Assembly: GCA_020137815.1 (NCBI GenBank)
Contig: CM035355.1
Location: 1,512,774-1,576,773, forward strand
Direction: 5' to 3'
DNA: 64,000 nucleotides
Source of the DNA: Hormiphora californensis
Taxonomy: Eukaryota; Ctenophora; Tentaculata; Cydippida; Pleurobrachiidae
Part shown: positions 43,713-60,115 of the stretch, piece by piece
Position numbering within the stretch: position 1 is the first letter of the stretch
Layout: every line of letters begins with the position of its first letter
Position numbers and translations under genes: made by a program
The notes under the pieces: model-generated
Seen by the model: the letters and a program-made list of their open reading frames with translations, nothing else
The model's database searches: none
What the model was told of the DNA's origin: nothing

Positions 43713-45000
43713 TTCACTGATCACTGAACGGTTGTACACACTAGTTTACAATATCAAGTATCAATACCGTACGACACTATTCGATAAACTGACTGACTAT
43801 GTATGCCGTATGGTGTCCAAATGATCAGGCATACGTTTAAAAGAGAATTTCAGGAAGAATCCAACACAACCGGCATAACAATTAATAGCTGTATAGCTTT
43901 CCGAAAAATATGACAGATAAGACTCTTATGGGGAAGATATCATGAATCATTGCACCCTAATTATTGGTCACTTCCAGTTGTGCGAGCTGATAGAAGGACT
44001 GGATGGTAGCTTCGGAAACTTTCTAGTTATACATGCAGTCATAATATTCTCAACTAATCAGCGGAACGGAAGGACACACAGGACAAATAAATCTGAGAGA
44101 AATGAATGAGATCCATGATCATGTGACTGCAGTGTAATTTTCGGAAAGAAAAGAGCCAAGTATGAAGCTGAACTGCTGAAGATTATTACTGCCGCGGCGA
44201 CTTTAATTTTCTCAGCTACTACCGGATCAGAGGAGTCTGAAGCCCTAAAAGCTGTTCTAAACAGTAACACGCCTTCGCTGATAAAACTCGAAACTTTTTA
44301 TCGGGGTACGAGACTACGGGGCATTGATTTGAAACAGAAGACACGTGATTTTTATAACGCAAGAGAGAGAGAAGGAATTATTCTGAATCAATCTCTGGAA
44401 CTGATAAAGAAATAAAACAATTCGTATGGCGAACAGGACGTGGGAGGACTTTACTTCTAATTTACTATCACCAGAGTTGCAAGATTCAATAGACTGTCTC
44501 AGAAAAGTACTCCGACTGCAGTATCAATCATCATTTTATGTGCTATCATGCTGTCTAAATCCTTCAGAATTCTAATAAAAGTTTTCAATTTCAACGAAAA
44601 TTAAACCAAAACCACAACTGGTTGGGTGGATCGCGATCCCAATGACCTCACACTTCGCCACCCCTACTACCTCTCTCCCTCTCTCTCTGCCAGTGCCATT
44701 CAGTGCCACCCCATGCGTTTATTATATGATAGAAATATGGCTTATTTGCGGAATCTAATGGTTATGTAACTAAATAAACCATGATCAGAACTTCATTACA
44801 GATCCTTTTCTAATTCAATTCAGTTATATGGACTAGGTATAACATTCAGCATGGTTCACACATAACATACACACATTACAAACGCGTTCCCCTCTCCAGC
44901 TCCCATCTAACTATTTAGTATTTAGATATATCATCTCTCTCTCAGGGGCGGCGGAGGTAAAGCCATATGTGAATGATATCTGGCAAACAGATTCTAAAAA
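43713..45000. other. Spacer upstream of the SLC7 gene
   Basis: No recognisable coding exon on either strand. It should contain the SLC7 promoter. No TATA or initiator motif is convincing. Confidence 0.45.
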
Positions 45001-45014
45001 CTTGACTGTCCACG

Positions 45015-45480
45015 AGACAGAGAGACAAAGAGACAAAGAGATAGAGGGACAGAGAGACAGAGAGACAGAGAGACAGAGAGACAGAGAGACAGAGAGACAG
45101 AGAGACAGACAGACAGAGAGACAGAGAGACAGAGACAGAGAGACAGAGAGACAGAGAGACAGAGACAGAGACAGAGACAGAGACAGAGACAGAGACAGAG
45201 ACAGAGACAGAGACAGAGACAGAGACAGAGACAGAGACAGAGACAGAGACAGAGACAGAGACAGAGACAGAGACAGAGACAGAGACAGAGACAGAGACAG
45301 AGACAGAGACAGAGACAGAGACAGAGACAGAGACAGAGACAGAGACAGAGACAGAGACAGAGACAGAGACAGAGACAGAGACAGAGACAGAGACAGAGAC
45401 AGAGACAGAGACAGAGACAGAGACAGAGACAGAGACAGAGACAGAGACAGAGACAGAGACAGAGACAGAGATAGAGACAG
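45015..45480. repeat. GACAGA / GACAGAGA array
   Basis: AGAGACAG octamers (45015-45150) pass into pure GACAGA hexamers (45150-45470). Same unit as the array at 34860-36360, some 9 kb away. It is immediately followed by two copies of the GGCCAATGCTCTGAC repeat (45502-45552). Confidence 0.95.
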
Positions 45481-45999
45481 ATCAATACCCTTCTTCTCTG
45501 TCAGGCCAATGCTCTGACCACAGTTCTCGCACGCTCAGGCCAATGCTCTGACAGCTTCTTCTTGAAGTTCAACGCGAGAGTTGAACTCTCAGTGTCACGT
45601 TTGATTTGTTGTGAGTATGATTATTCAGGGAATTAAATCGTAAATGTTAATATTGATAACATAATTTCAATCTTTTTAGTATAAACGGGAAAATAAGGCC
45701 AAATTGACGTAGCGCGCGAAAGAATAATCTTTACAATTACGCGGCTCAAAACAGGGTGTGCGCGTTTTTGAGGGGTTTTGTAATTTTTCAACAGCTCAGT
45801 TTTTTTTTAATGTTTCAAAGTTTTCCAGAGACTTGGCGAATTTACACTTTACATTTTCCGGTTTCCCCCGATGTTCTCCTCTAGCTCTACCCCCTTTTTC
45901 CGTGTCCCAGCACATTATCCATGGTACATCCGTAAACGTTATTTTCCGTAAACGTTATTTTCCGTGAGCTTTATTTTCCACAGGTAAGCTAAGAACAAA

Positions 46000-46440
46000 G
46001 TGCTAACCATGCTCCAACTCAAAAACCCATGGCTCAAGACTGAAGAGGTAACCATCGTGTACATCAAAAGTCACTATCGGAATAAGGATAAATGTACCAT
46101 TGGCCTTCGTCTACCGATTCCCGCACAACAGCGTCTCCTTGACGCCGGTAAAGTATACTATGCAACATCCCGACTTAATGTTGTGGAACGTTTCCACATT
46201 CCACAGTGCATCAAATGCCACCGCTTCAACCACAGGACCACTGAGTGCACCAGCTCAGTACTAGTTTGCAAACTATGTGGAGATAATCATGATGTCAAGG
46301 ACTGTACCGATAGGAAAAAACTGTTTTGTATTAACTGTAGTAGTTCTGATACATTCAAGTCCGAGGCCAGCCGTCACCACAGTGGAGATAGATTGTGCCC
46401 TGTCCGCAAACAGTTGCAGCAGTTACATTCAAAAAACTAG
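46000..46440 (+). CDS. Retrotransposon ORF1-like zinc-knuckle protein
   Basis: 146 aa with three cysteine/histidine knuckles: CIKCHRFNHRTTEC, CKLCGDNHDVKDC and CINC...HHSGDRLC. Proteins of this kind bind the element's RNA. The N-terminus may be cut off: no ORF1 coiled coil or upstream domain is seen. It overlaps ORF2 by 46 nt in another frame. Confidence 0.75.
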   Translation: MLTMLQLKNPWLKTEEVTIVYIKSHYRNKDKCTIGLRLPIPAQQRLLDAGKVYYATSRLNVVERFHIPQCIKCHRFNHRTTECTSSVLVCKLCGDNHDVKDCTDRKKLFCINCSSSDTFKSEASRHHSGDRLCPVRKQLQQLHSKN

Positions 46441-49376
46441 ATTTGCTCAATGTCCCCTATCTTCGCATCGGTAATCTTAATTGCTGCTCACTGCGAAACA
46501 AAACTGAAGAAGTACTAATTCTAGCCGCCGAACAAGAACTAGATGTACTATGCATTACTGAGTCCTGGTTATCCCCTAACGATGAGGCCCTCTCAAGAGA
46601 AATCGCTGAGCTGAACTTCAATTTACTCAATGTTGCTAGAGGTAGCAGAGGTGGGGGTGTGGCACTCATTTATAGGGATGGAATAAATGTAAAGAAATGT
46701 AAACTGAAGAAAAAGTTCCTAACCTTTGAGCTTCTTGAAGCCACTATTTACGGTCCAGGTATTGACCTCACAAGAATAGCAGTACTCTACCGCCCCCCAA
46801 ACCAACTTAAGCAGATACAGTTTCTGGATGATTTTGAAGCTTTCTTGTCCTCTTTCTCTTCGAAGTCTGGCCATCTGATGATAACCGGGGATTTCAATGT
46901 ACACATCGAAAAGCCTACATGCACTCTTGCAAACGGTTTCCTGCAAACCTTGGAAGACCATGGATGGATCCAGCACGTTCAGGAACCCACCCATATCCTA
47001 GGAGGAACCCTGGACCTTGTATTGACGAAGGATGTCCCTATTGTAAGCTCTGTGAATGTTATCCCGACCCCCGAGGTTCCAGACCACTTTCTCGTTGACT
47101 TTCATCTACATTGTGGGTCAGCGAACAGGAAGCCAATCTCTAAGAAAGTTACTGGACGATCATTGAAGAAATTATCGATTGAAACCCTGAAAAACTACAT
47201 ACTCCAATCTAAACTCTGTAAACAACCTCTTCCGAAGACCGTTGAGGAGTGTGTTGAACTCTATAACACTACTCTTGTACAGATACTAGATGAACTGGCA
47301 CCGATTGAGGATAAAGACATCAAACTCTCCAATAAACCACAGTGGTTCAATCAAGAGTGCTATGATGCCCTAAGAAGGCGAAGGAAGGCTGAGCGGAGAT
47401 ACAGAAAAGCCCTTAAACAAGCCCTACAAAAGAAAAACAAAGGCAAACCCGTTCCCCACGACAAAGTGCTAGATGCAGAGAAGGAGTTTATCACTGAGAT
47501 CCGTGCTGCCAAGCTTGTTTTTACTCGAGCTAGAAGAATGTTCTTCCAAATACGCCTTGAAGCGGCTGAAGGTAATCCTGCGGCTACCTATCAGATCCTT
47601 AACTATCTTCTTGGCAAGGAGAAAGTTCCGAAGCAGTTACCAACCACAGACGAGCCTGAGAAGCTTCCAGAGAAGATGATGGACTACTTTAAATCCAAGA
47701 TCGAGAAGATATATGAGACAATTAAAGAGGACCCTGCTTACTCAGCTGATCTGCCGACTATTCCCCATGAACTATCTGCTCATAACTGCCCGGTACTCTC
47801 CAAGTTTAGGACAGTGTCTGACGCTGAACTTGTATCAACTGTTCGGAGCATGAACAAGAAACACTGTCCTCTCGACCCTATTCCATCCACCATGGTAGGT
47901 GGTTCTCTGACAGAACTCGTCCCCATTATCTCTAAGATTGTGAACGGTAGTCTATCGGACGGAGTGGTTCCAGTCAACTTAAAATCCGCTGTTATCCGAC
48001 CCTCCTTGAAAAACAAAGAACTGGACCCAGACGAGCTCAGCAGCTACAGACCGATCTCTAATCTCTCCTTTGTGTCCAAGATCCTAGAAAAATGTGTTGC
48101 TGATCAACTCACTGAGCACATTGAGAGCAATGGTCTATTTAGCAAGGTTCAGTCTGCGTACCGCTCACATCATAGCTGTGAGACTGCAACATTGAAGATC
48201 GTAAACGACACTCTAATACAGATGGACAAGAAAACAAAAGTGATCCTTGTGCTGCTCGATCTATCGGCAGCTTTTGACACTATATCTCACTCTAAGCTCA
48301 TTCAACGTCTACAACAAGACTATGGAATCACTGGCAGAGTTCTCAAATGGATAGAGTCTTATTTGAATGATAGAACTGCGATAGTGAAGATTGGACCGAA
48401 CGAATCTGCCGCGACGACCATCAAAATCGGAGTCCCTCAAGGATCGATATTGGGGCCCCTTCTCTTCATACTCTACACCCGTGACCTAGAGAAGATTGCT
48501 CAGCTGTACAATCTAAAGATACATATGTACGCAGATGATACACAGCTCTCTATATCTTTTGTGCCTCAAAACCTACTTTCAGCAATGAGCCAGGTACAAA
48601 AGTGTGTTGCCCATATCAGACTATGGATGGCTCAAAATCTTCTTAAGTTGAATCCTAACAAGACGGAGGTCATGATACTTAAAAACAAATGGGATAAATC
48701 GGAAGCTCCTGATACAGTCGCCATAACAGAAGATGAGGATACAGTTGTAACTGAAGTAGCCAAGAACCTGGGAGTAATATTTGATAAAGAGCTAAACATG
48801 ACCAAGCATGTAACACGGATAGTCCAGATGGGCAACCTACAGTTAATAAACATGTGGAGGATAGCTAGCAAGCTTAACAAGAATCAGAAGACTCTTCTTG
48901 TCAATACCCTGATACACTCCAGGATCGATTACTGTAATGCCCTACTCCTTGGTTCGAAGGAATCTGATATAAAACGTCTCCAAGTACTCCAAAACAGGGC
49001 CACACGATTTATATACGGTCAGCGCAGCAGAAGAGGTGTAACCGAATTGAGAAAGAAATCCCACTTCCTTCCAATCAACCAACGCATCGAGTACAAAATG
49101 TGCCTAATGGTATACAATGCACTAAATGGTAAATCTCCATGCTACATCACTGAGATGATCCAGAAGAGGCAGGCAAAGTCCAAGAAACTCAGAGTAGATG
49201 AAGACGACACAAGGTTAGAGGAGTACCACTGCAAGTACAAGGTTACTGAGAAAGCATTTAGCATTGCTGCACCAAAACTCTGGAACAGACTTCCAAAATT
49301 AATCAGGAAATCGGAGTCTGTATCAACATTCAAGAAATCACTGAAGACTCATCTGTTCAACATTGCCTATGGCTGA
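46395..49376 (+). CDS. Retrotransposon ORF2: endonuclease and reverse transcriptase
   Basis: 993 aa. Residues about 25-240 form the AP-type endonuclease that nicks target DNA. Residues about 520-800 form the reverse transcriptase, with the catalytic YADD. The C-terminal part (about 850-993) carries the RATRFIYG...LPINQRIEYKMCLMVYNALNGKSP block usual in CR1/L2-type elements. The true ORF2 start may lie a little downstream of 46395, since the first residues overlap ORF1. Confidence 0.92.
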   Translation: MPCPQTVAAVTFKKLDLLNVPYLRIGNLNCCSLRNKTEEVLILAAEQELDVLCITESWLSPNDEALSREIAELNFNLLNVARGSRGGGVALIYRDGINVKKCKLKKKFLTFELLEATIYGPGIDLTRIAVLYRPPNQLKQIQFLDDFEAFLSSFSSKSGHLMITGDFNVHIEKPTCTLANGFLQTLEDHGWIQHVQEPTHILGGTLDLVLTKDVPIVSSVNVIPTPEVPDHFLVDFHLHCGSANRKPISKKVTGRSLKKLSIETLKNYILQSKLCKQPLPKTVEECVELYNTTLVQILDELAPIEDKDIKLSNKPQWFNQECYDALRRRRKAERRYRKALKQALQKKNKGKPVPHDKVLDAEKEFITEIRAAKLVFTRARRMFFQIRLEAAEGNPAATYQILNYLLGKEKVPKQLPTTDEPEKLPEKMMDYFKSKIEKIYETIKEDPAYSADLPTIPHELSAHNCPVLSKFRTVSDAELVSTVRSMNKKHCPLDPIPSTMVGGSLTELVPIISKIVNGSLSDGVVPVNLKSAVIRPSLKNKELDPDELSSYRPISNLSFVSKILEKCVADQLTEHIESNGLFSKVQSAYRSHHSCETATLKIVNDTLIQMDKKTKVILVLLDLSAAFDTISHSKLIQRLQQDYGITGRVLKWIESYLNDRTAIVKIGPNESAATTIKIGVPQGSILGPLLFILYTRDLEKIAQLYNLKIHMYADDTQLSISFVPQNLLSAMSQVQKCVAHIRLWMAQNLLKLNPNKTEVMILKNKWDKSEAPDTVAITEDEDTVVTEVAKNLGVIFDKELNMTKHVTRIVQMGNLQLINMWRIASKLNKNQKTLLVNTLIHSRIDYCNALLLGSKESDIKRLQVLQNRATRFIYGQRSRRGVTELRKKSHFLPINQRIEYKMCLMVYNALNGKSPCYITEMIQKRQAKSKKLRVDEDDTRLEEYHCKYKVTEKAFSIAAPKLWNRLPKLIRKSESVSTFKKSLKTHLFNIAYG

Positions 49377-49494
49377 CTTCTGATCCTATGATACCATACA
49401 CGTCATATACATGACATGGTATGATCGTAACCTGAATGACCTTTTCGATTTCCTCTGACCTCAGAATCCTTTCCTAAATCCTATCCTCCACCAC

Positions 49495-50230
49495 CCATCA
49501 TATCCTCCACCATCCATCCTATCCTCCACCTTTCGTTCTATCCTTCACCATCTGTCCTTTTCTCCACCATCCGTCCTATCCTCCACCATTCGTCCTATCC
49601 TCCACCATATGCTCTATCCTCCACCATCCGTCCTATCCTCCACATTTCATCCTATCCTCCAACATTTGTCCTATCCTCCACCATCCGTCCTATCCTCGAC
49701 CATTCGTCCTATCCTCCACCATCTGTCCTATCCTCCACCATCCGTCCTATCCTCGACCATTCGTCCTATCCTCCACCATCCATCCTATCCTCCACCATCC
49801 GTCCTATCCTCCACTATCCGTCATATCCTCCACTTTCGCCCTCTCCTCCACCATCTGTCCTACCCTCCACCGACCACCATTCGTCCTATCCAGTATCCTC
49901 CACCATCCGTCCTATCCTCCACCATCCGTCCTATCCTTCACCATCCGTCCTATCCTCCTCCTCCATCATCCGTCCTATCATCCACCATCTGTAATATCCT
50001 CCACCATCTGTCCCATCCTCCACCATTCGTCCTATCCTCGACCATCCGTCCTATCCTCCATCATCCGTCCCGTTTTCCACCACCCGTCCTATCCTCCACC
50101 ATATGTCCCATCCTCCATCATCTGTCCAATCCCCCACCATCTTTCCTATCCTCCACCATCCATCCTTCACCATCCATCCTATCCTCCATCATCCTGTTCC
50201 TATCCTCCATCATCCGTCCTATTTCACCAC
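49495..50230 (+). repeat. ~20-nt minisatellite (TCCACCATCCGTCCTATCC)
   Basis: About 37 imperfect units of TCCACCATCCGTCCTATCC with CATTCG, CATCTG and CATCCA variants. It starts about 120 nt past the retrotransposon ORF2. The 209-codon open frame through it is a repeat artefact. Confidence 0.9.
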
Positions 50231-50773
50231 CATCCTGAGTTAGGAGAGATGTCCTTCACATATTTGTTCAGAGCTAGAGTTTTTTGAGTGATTATTCTTG
50301 TTCGTTTGTGTGTGGTGGGTGTATGGGTTAGTAGGATCTTGGCAACCGAGATATGGGGTAGAGTCTGAGGGTAGTGGAGAATTGGCCGAGTATGGGCCAG
50401 GAGAAAACAGTTACAAGAAATGTGTACCGTTACGAAAACGGCTGAAAGTGCAGTTATTCCTGCAGACTGTAAATGAACACTTCGAAAGTGATGATAAGTA
50501 CGTGTTTATCAATGACAATCTTACTATTTATATGTTAACGATGTGTGCTAAACATGATTTACTGTTTCCAAGTAGTCTAGGTATGCTGTGTCCGTTTGTG
50601 TGTGCACCTTTGTGTTCTCTTGTGTGATGACCATTTTTTAATTAACTTATTTAACTTAACTTATTTGTGTTTTGTGTATGTCTTTATTTTTTGGGTGTTG
50701 GGGTATAAGTGTAAGTGTGAGTGTGAGTTTGAGTGTGAGTTGTGTGTGTGTGTGTGTGTGAGTGTGTGTATGA

Positions 50774-50808
<35 letters not shown>

Positions 50809-51320
50809 GTGGTGTTTTCTAACTACCGTATTTTTAACTAACTTATTCGCCTTTTTCTATTCGATTTTAGTAATTTATTAAATCTGGTTAAATCTATCTG
50901 TCCGTTTGGCTCTCAGCTCATTGTTACCAGTCTCATTGGTTCGTCTGTGTGTGTTTGTCCCGCTTTAGGTAACTGCTGTTGTGCTATTAGCCTCGGCCTG
51001 GAAGCGTATATTAATGTACTTAATTTTTAACTATATTTTATACGTATAGTGTAAGAGCGGGAGAGTCATATATTTTCTTATATTGACTCGATATAAATTG
51101 TGAAGTTCATATTCATATTCATATTCAGGTGGCACGCTATTTTGAATAGCGTGTTGACTGTCGGTCTTCACTCTTCGGAACTTGATTTCCGAAACCAAGT
51201 TCCAAAGACTGAAGAGTGAGGATAACTTCAAGGCCAGAATGAAAAAGAACTCAGTTTAGACTTGTCATGATCTACATATTAATATCTCGCTGTGCTCACA
51301 TTCCCCAATTATCAATAGCA
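50231..51320. other. Spacer upstream of dyskerin
   Basis: Mostly unique sequence with a GT-rich microsatellite at 50710-50810, (TTCATA)n at 51105-51125, and a short perfect hairpin at 51132-51152 (stem ACGCTATT). No coding exon was recognised. The dyskerin promoter should be here. Confidence 0.5.
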
Positions 51321-55152
<3,832 letters not shown>

Positions 55153-56267
55153 ACTGAGATCTTCATAGAGAGTTTTTTAACGATATATAGACTGATTTAC
55201 TGGGACAGGCGGAGTTAATTTATTACCGAACACTACTATTTATTTTATCACGAGGGTAAATTTACATTCTTTTTAACCTTCTTTCACAAAAAACAGTTTG
55301 TTGTTCAATTGTTTCCCGAATCCGGTGATTTTGCCACCGGTACAACTGGTAGTCGGTACCCCGGCTTTCGCAAAAAGTGATTTTGCCACTTGTCACAGTT
55401 GTAGGTGGTACTAAACGTAGCGCGCGGATGCAACTGTACTGTGGCCACGACGCTTGGTGGGACTTTTTTACGCGCGAAATATTCAAGCGGCAGAAGTTCA
55501 CTGTAATCGGCGAAAATAGAAACAATGCTCTGCTTCTGGTGCAGCGCGGCGCGTTTTAAATCTCGCTTTAAAAAAAAGAATCCGAAACTTTCCCAAATAA
55601 AATCTCAATTAAATCTCAAAAAACTGTTTCTCGTTTTCTTTTTTTTTTAAATCACTCTGGTCTCTTCCACACCGCAGACCGCTTAAGGGCAGTGGGCACC
55701 AAGAGACGTGTGATCCCAGTCAGAGTGGAAGATGTTGACTTTCGAGATACGTGAGCAGAGAGAGGGATAATGAGTATATGAGGGTGTGTGGGTAATTTAT
55801 TGTAGTTTATTATGTTTCGTCTTCCACACCGTGTTCCAAATTGCTCTGCTACTACTTAATCATAACCGAGGGCCTCGGCCTTTCAGTGTCAGCTCGACAT
55901 TATTTCCAGGGGCGGCAGGGGGTTTGGGGGTACGCGAGATACCCCCAGAAATCCGAGATTCCTAAAACCTGTATGATATTTCAAAAATCAAATAGCGTGC
56001 TAAAACGATCGTCCGGGTGGAAAAAATCATGCACGCACACACAATTTTTGGGTGAACCAAGTTTCATCAACCATTCATTCGATCCACGTAAAACTGGTCA
56101 GGAGTGTGGCTCGCAGAAGAACCCTCTTTATGCTCTGCCGTCCCTGCTCGTTAATTGCATTTCTGCCTCCCCCGGTAATCGGTATTTAATGCAGAACACT
56201 GCATACGCTACAGTCTTAATATTTCCGTATCAACTAAATTACACTTTTCTTTCAGTAGCAACCAATC
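55153..56267. other. Spacer dyskerin to thioredoxin
   Basis: Contains a dispersed repeat copy (55950-56015) and a possible orphan exon at 55678-55750: CCGCAG|ACCGCTTAAGG...GAGATAC|GTGAGC. The latter could be read as RLRAVGTKRRVIPVRVEDVDF but matches no family I know; it may be a 5' UTR exon of the thioredoxin gene. AATAAA near 55597 could serve dyskerin. Confidence 0.45.
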
Positions 56268-56633
56268 ATGTCTGTTCACCAAATCCAGGAGGAAGCCCAA
56301 CTTGAAGACATCATCCTAGATAACCCTGAAAAACTAGTAGTTGCTGATTTCTACGCCTCGTGGTGTGGTCCCTGCTCTAAGATCACCCCCAAACTAAACG
56401 GTCTGGCGGGAGATGACAAGTACAAGGATTCAGTTGTGTTTGTGAAGTGCGATGTGGATGAGGCAGAGCCTGAACTTCTTGAAAAGATGGAGGTTAACGC
56501 AATGCCAACATTCCGGTTCTTCAAGAACGGCAGCATGGACCCAATTGACCTTTTTATCGGAGCTATTGAACCTAAACTAAGGGCTGTTATTAACAAGAAT
56601 ATGCCAAAACCGGGCGAGTCGAGCAACAGCTAA
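56268..56633 (+). CDS. Thioredoxin-like protein
   Basis: 121 aa in one exon. The WCGPC active site is at residues about 32-36 (VVADFYASWCGPCSKI), the cis-proline motif NAMPTFRFF about residues 80-88, and the usual alpha/beta order is kept. No signal peptide, so a cytosolic or nuclear disulfide reductase is expected. Length is slightly above the typical 105 because of a Ser/Pro-rich tail. The ATG at 56268 follows a TTTCTTTCAG acceptor by 12 nt, and the next gene starts only 341 nt downstream, which would suit an operon-like arrangement. Confidence 0.95.
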   Translation: MSVHQIQEEAQLEDIILDNPEKLVVADFYASWCGPCSKITPKLNGLAGDDKYKDSVVFVKCDVDEAEPELLEKMEVNAMPTFRFFKNGSMDPIDLFIGAIEPKLRAVINKNMPKPGESSNS

Positions 56634-56974
56634 ATCTACAGATTCTACGGAGTGTTAATATTGTTTCTTATAGAAACACACCATTCTCTTTGTGAGAGAA
56701 ATTTTAATCTAAATTATTGTTCCAGTTGTTTTGTATATAATTACCTTGTCAGAAAACTAAATTATTAATCAAAGCTTTTGTTTTTCTCAAATATATCCCT
56801 GCAACCTTTCATTCCTGTCCCGATGATATCCTTGTTATCCCTCTTGTTACTACTAAAACCCCTGCATTATCTAGGTAGGTGAAAGTAACACAGCAGCAGC
56901 ATCAGATTGCAGCTCTATTCTCTCCCTCCCACCACTTTCTAGCTCTCTCACAACCCCTCTACAACTACTACATC

Positions 56975-59076
56975 ATGGGCCGAAAGAAGAAGAAGCCCCT
57001 GAAGCCGTGGTGCTGGTATTGCAACCGTGAGTTTGATGATGAGAAAATCTTGGTTCAGCACCAGAAAGCACGGCACTTTAAGTGTCATGTGTGCCATAAA
57101 AAGCTCTACACAGCCCCAGGTCTGGTGATTCACTGCATGCAGGTAAGTGTGGTGAGAGAGGGAGAGAGAGATGGAGCTGTCTGTGATATTTCAGAGAGAG
57201 AGAGATTCCATAAGTGATATTTGATTCGGATTGCAATTGATTCGGATTGATTCTTGAAACTGATATTTTCTCACAGATATATTGTCATTTGCAACTTACA
57301 CACAGTAAGTGAGTCACCAATTACATTTATTAATTTTGGGAAATTTCACAATAATGTTCAATTTCGGTTGAACTCAAAAAGTTATAATCCCACCACGCCA
57401 CATCGAGATTGAGCAACTCAACCGCCACATGTTAGTAAGTGAACCGGCACCATCTCCCCCCTCTCCCCCTTCCTAATTCCTCATCCTATTACCCAGGTTC
57501 ACAAAGAGACAGTAGACGGTGTTCCTAATGCCCTGCCGCATCGTAATAATGTGGAGATAGAGATCTATGGGACAGAGGGTATTCCTCCTGAGGATGTTGT
57601 CATACATGAGAGGGAGGTTAGAGATAGGGAACGTAAGTCATAATAACTGGAGATGTAATCCAATCAACTCAATATCCTATTTTATTAGGACTCATTCTCA
57701 TCATTTGTGGCCCCTCGTTTGTGATAGTTAACATATAATATCTGTAATCCCTGCAGGTGGAGAAGGGAAGGATGGAGGGGCAGGAGGGATGGACCCTGTA
57801 CAACAAATGGCCATGATGCAGGCTCAGGGTATGATGTTTGGACAACCACCACCTCACATGCCTCCGCACATGCCCCCACACCAGGGTATGTAAAGGGTGT
57901 TTCAAAATTATTGATCATTAAATTAGTTTTTTTCCAACTTTTCCGAAGATTGTTCTAAGGCCTTTAGTTCTTGAGTTTGTCTGCTTTGATTATCCTCCAG
58001 TGGCAGGATTCAAGCATGAATTTTATTATATTCTGCACACCAGACTCTGGTGACTAGAGTACGTTTGGGATCCCTGGTTCCATTCTCTAAACTCTACACT
58101 CCACTCACTCTCCGCAGGTTATGGTGGTCCCCCGCCCGGTATGCCGCCCCCGGGAATGCCCCCTCCGGGCCCGCCACCGCCCTCAATGAACCACTACAAC
58201 ATGCCGCCCAACCAGCAACAACAACACCACCAACAACAGCAGGGGTACAACATGCACCAAAGAGGGCCCCCTGGACCTGGTTATAACAATATGGGGGGTG
58301 GACCACCCCCGCCCCACAACTTAATGGGACGGGGAGGACCACCGCCTTCCCGGGGACCCCCACCACGACCTGCTGCACCACATGAAATCATGAACAGGTA
58401 TAAAGTGGTCTTAGTTTGTGTTTGAAAATGGGAGTGAGACTGGAACAAAACATTGTTTAACCCTCTCTCTCTCTCTCTGTTAGGCCCATGCTCAACAGGA
58501 TGCAGCATGGTGGACCCTCGATTGGTGCCAGACCCATGCTCTTCCCCTCTGCTGGTAATGGACCCCCACCCGGTCCACCCCAATTCCCGTCATCCCAGGC
58601 ACCTCCCAGATCGGATATTCCTCCACCCCCTCCCGCCATGAAAACACAACATCAGGTGGGACAATTCTACAATAACGACCACACAACTAGCAGAGTTCTT
58701 CGCGCGCAACAGACTTGTTCGCGCTAGCCCTCTTTTCAGGATGCGCGTTGCTCTAAAAAACCGCCCACTTCTCCAAAACATCAACTTTTTTTGCAGGAAA
58801 TGGCACCAATCAAGCCGACCCTGATAAACGATTCCCAAAAGCTAATCTACGCAGATGACGACCTCTCAATGGTAAAAACATCTTCCCCGCCCCGAATATT
58901 GCTGCTGCTTCCTCTCTTCCTGATAACATGGTCCCAAACTTCCCCTCCGCTAACTCCAATACCACTTTCAGGAGGAGAGAAGGGCGATATCTCGGCGGTT
59001 ACACGGCTCAGGTGCAGTCATTTCAGCGCAACCAGTACAGGCCACACACAGGTTGATGCCTCCTGTACGGTACTAG
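56975..59076 (+). CDS. ZNF207: BuGZ / ZNF207-type spindle and spliceosome protein
   Basis: Exons 56975-57142, 57497-57632, 57757-57885, 58118-58397, 58484-58655, 58797-58871 and 58972-59076 give 1065 nt, 354 aa, all phases consistent. Residues 1-56 hold two C2H2 fingers ([40 protein letters not shown]) just after [11 protein letters not shown], the family's start. A conserved [14 protein letters not shown]...[13 protein letters not shown] block follows, then a long Pro/Met/Gly region typical of the microtubule-bundling, phase-separating middle. Exon junction 6/7 makes the GLEBS motif ([14 protein letters not shown]) that binds the checkpoint protein Bub3. The C-terminus MPPVRY resembles the family end. 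Confidence 0.93.

Positions 59077-60115
<1,039 letters not shown>

Larger units (their letters stand above)
46000..49376 (+). mobile_element. Non-LTR retrotransposon, CR1/L2-like, with intact ORF2
   Basis: A gag-like frame at 46000-46440 overlaps a 993-aa ORF2 at 46395-49376. ORF2 has an AP-endonuclease domain at the N-terminus (TESWL; ITGDFNVH) and a reverse transcriptase with YRPISNLSF, LLDLSAAFDTI, GVPQGSILGPLL and the MYADD active site, the style of the CR1/L2/Rex group. The 5' end is probably truncated, because the ORF1 part has only 146 aa. ORF2 is free of stops and frame breaks, so the insertion is young or still active. Confidence 0.9.

Noticed and set aside
44969-45517. 182- and 163-codon frames (RDRD..., LCLC...)
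   Set aside because: Translation of the second GACAGA array.
49609-50238. 209-codon frame (PPPSVLSST...)
   Set aside because: Reads through a 20-nt minisatellite.
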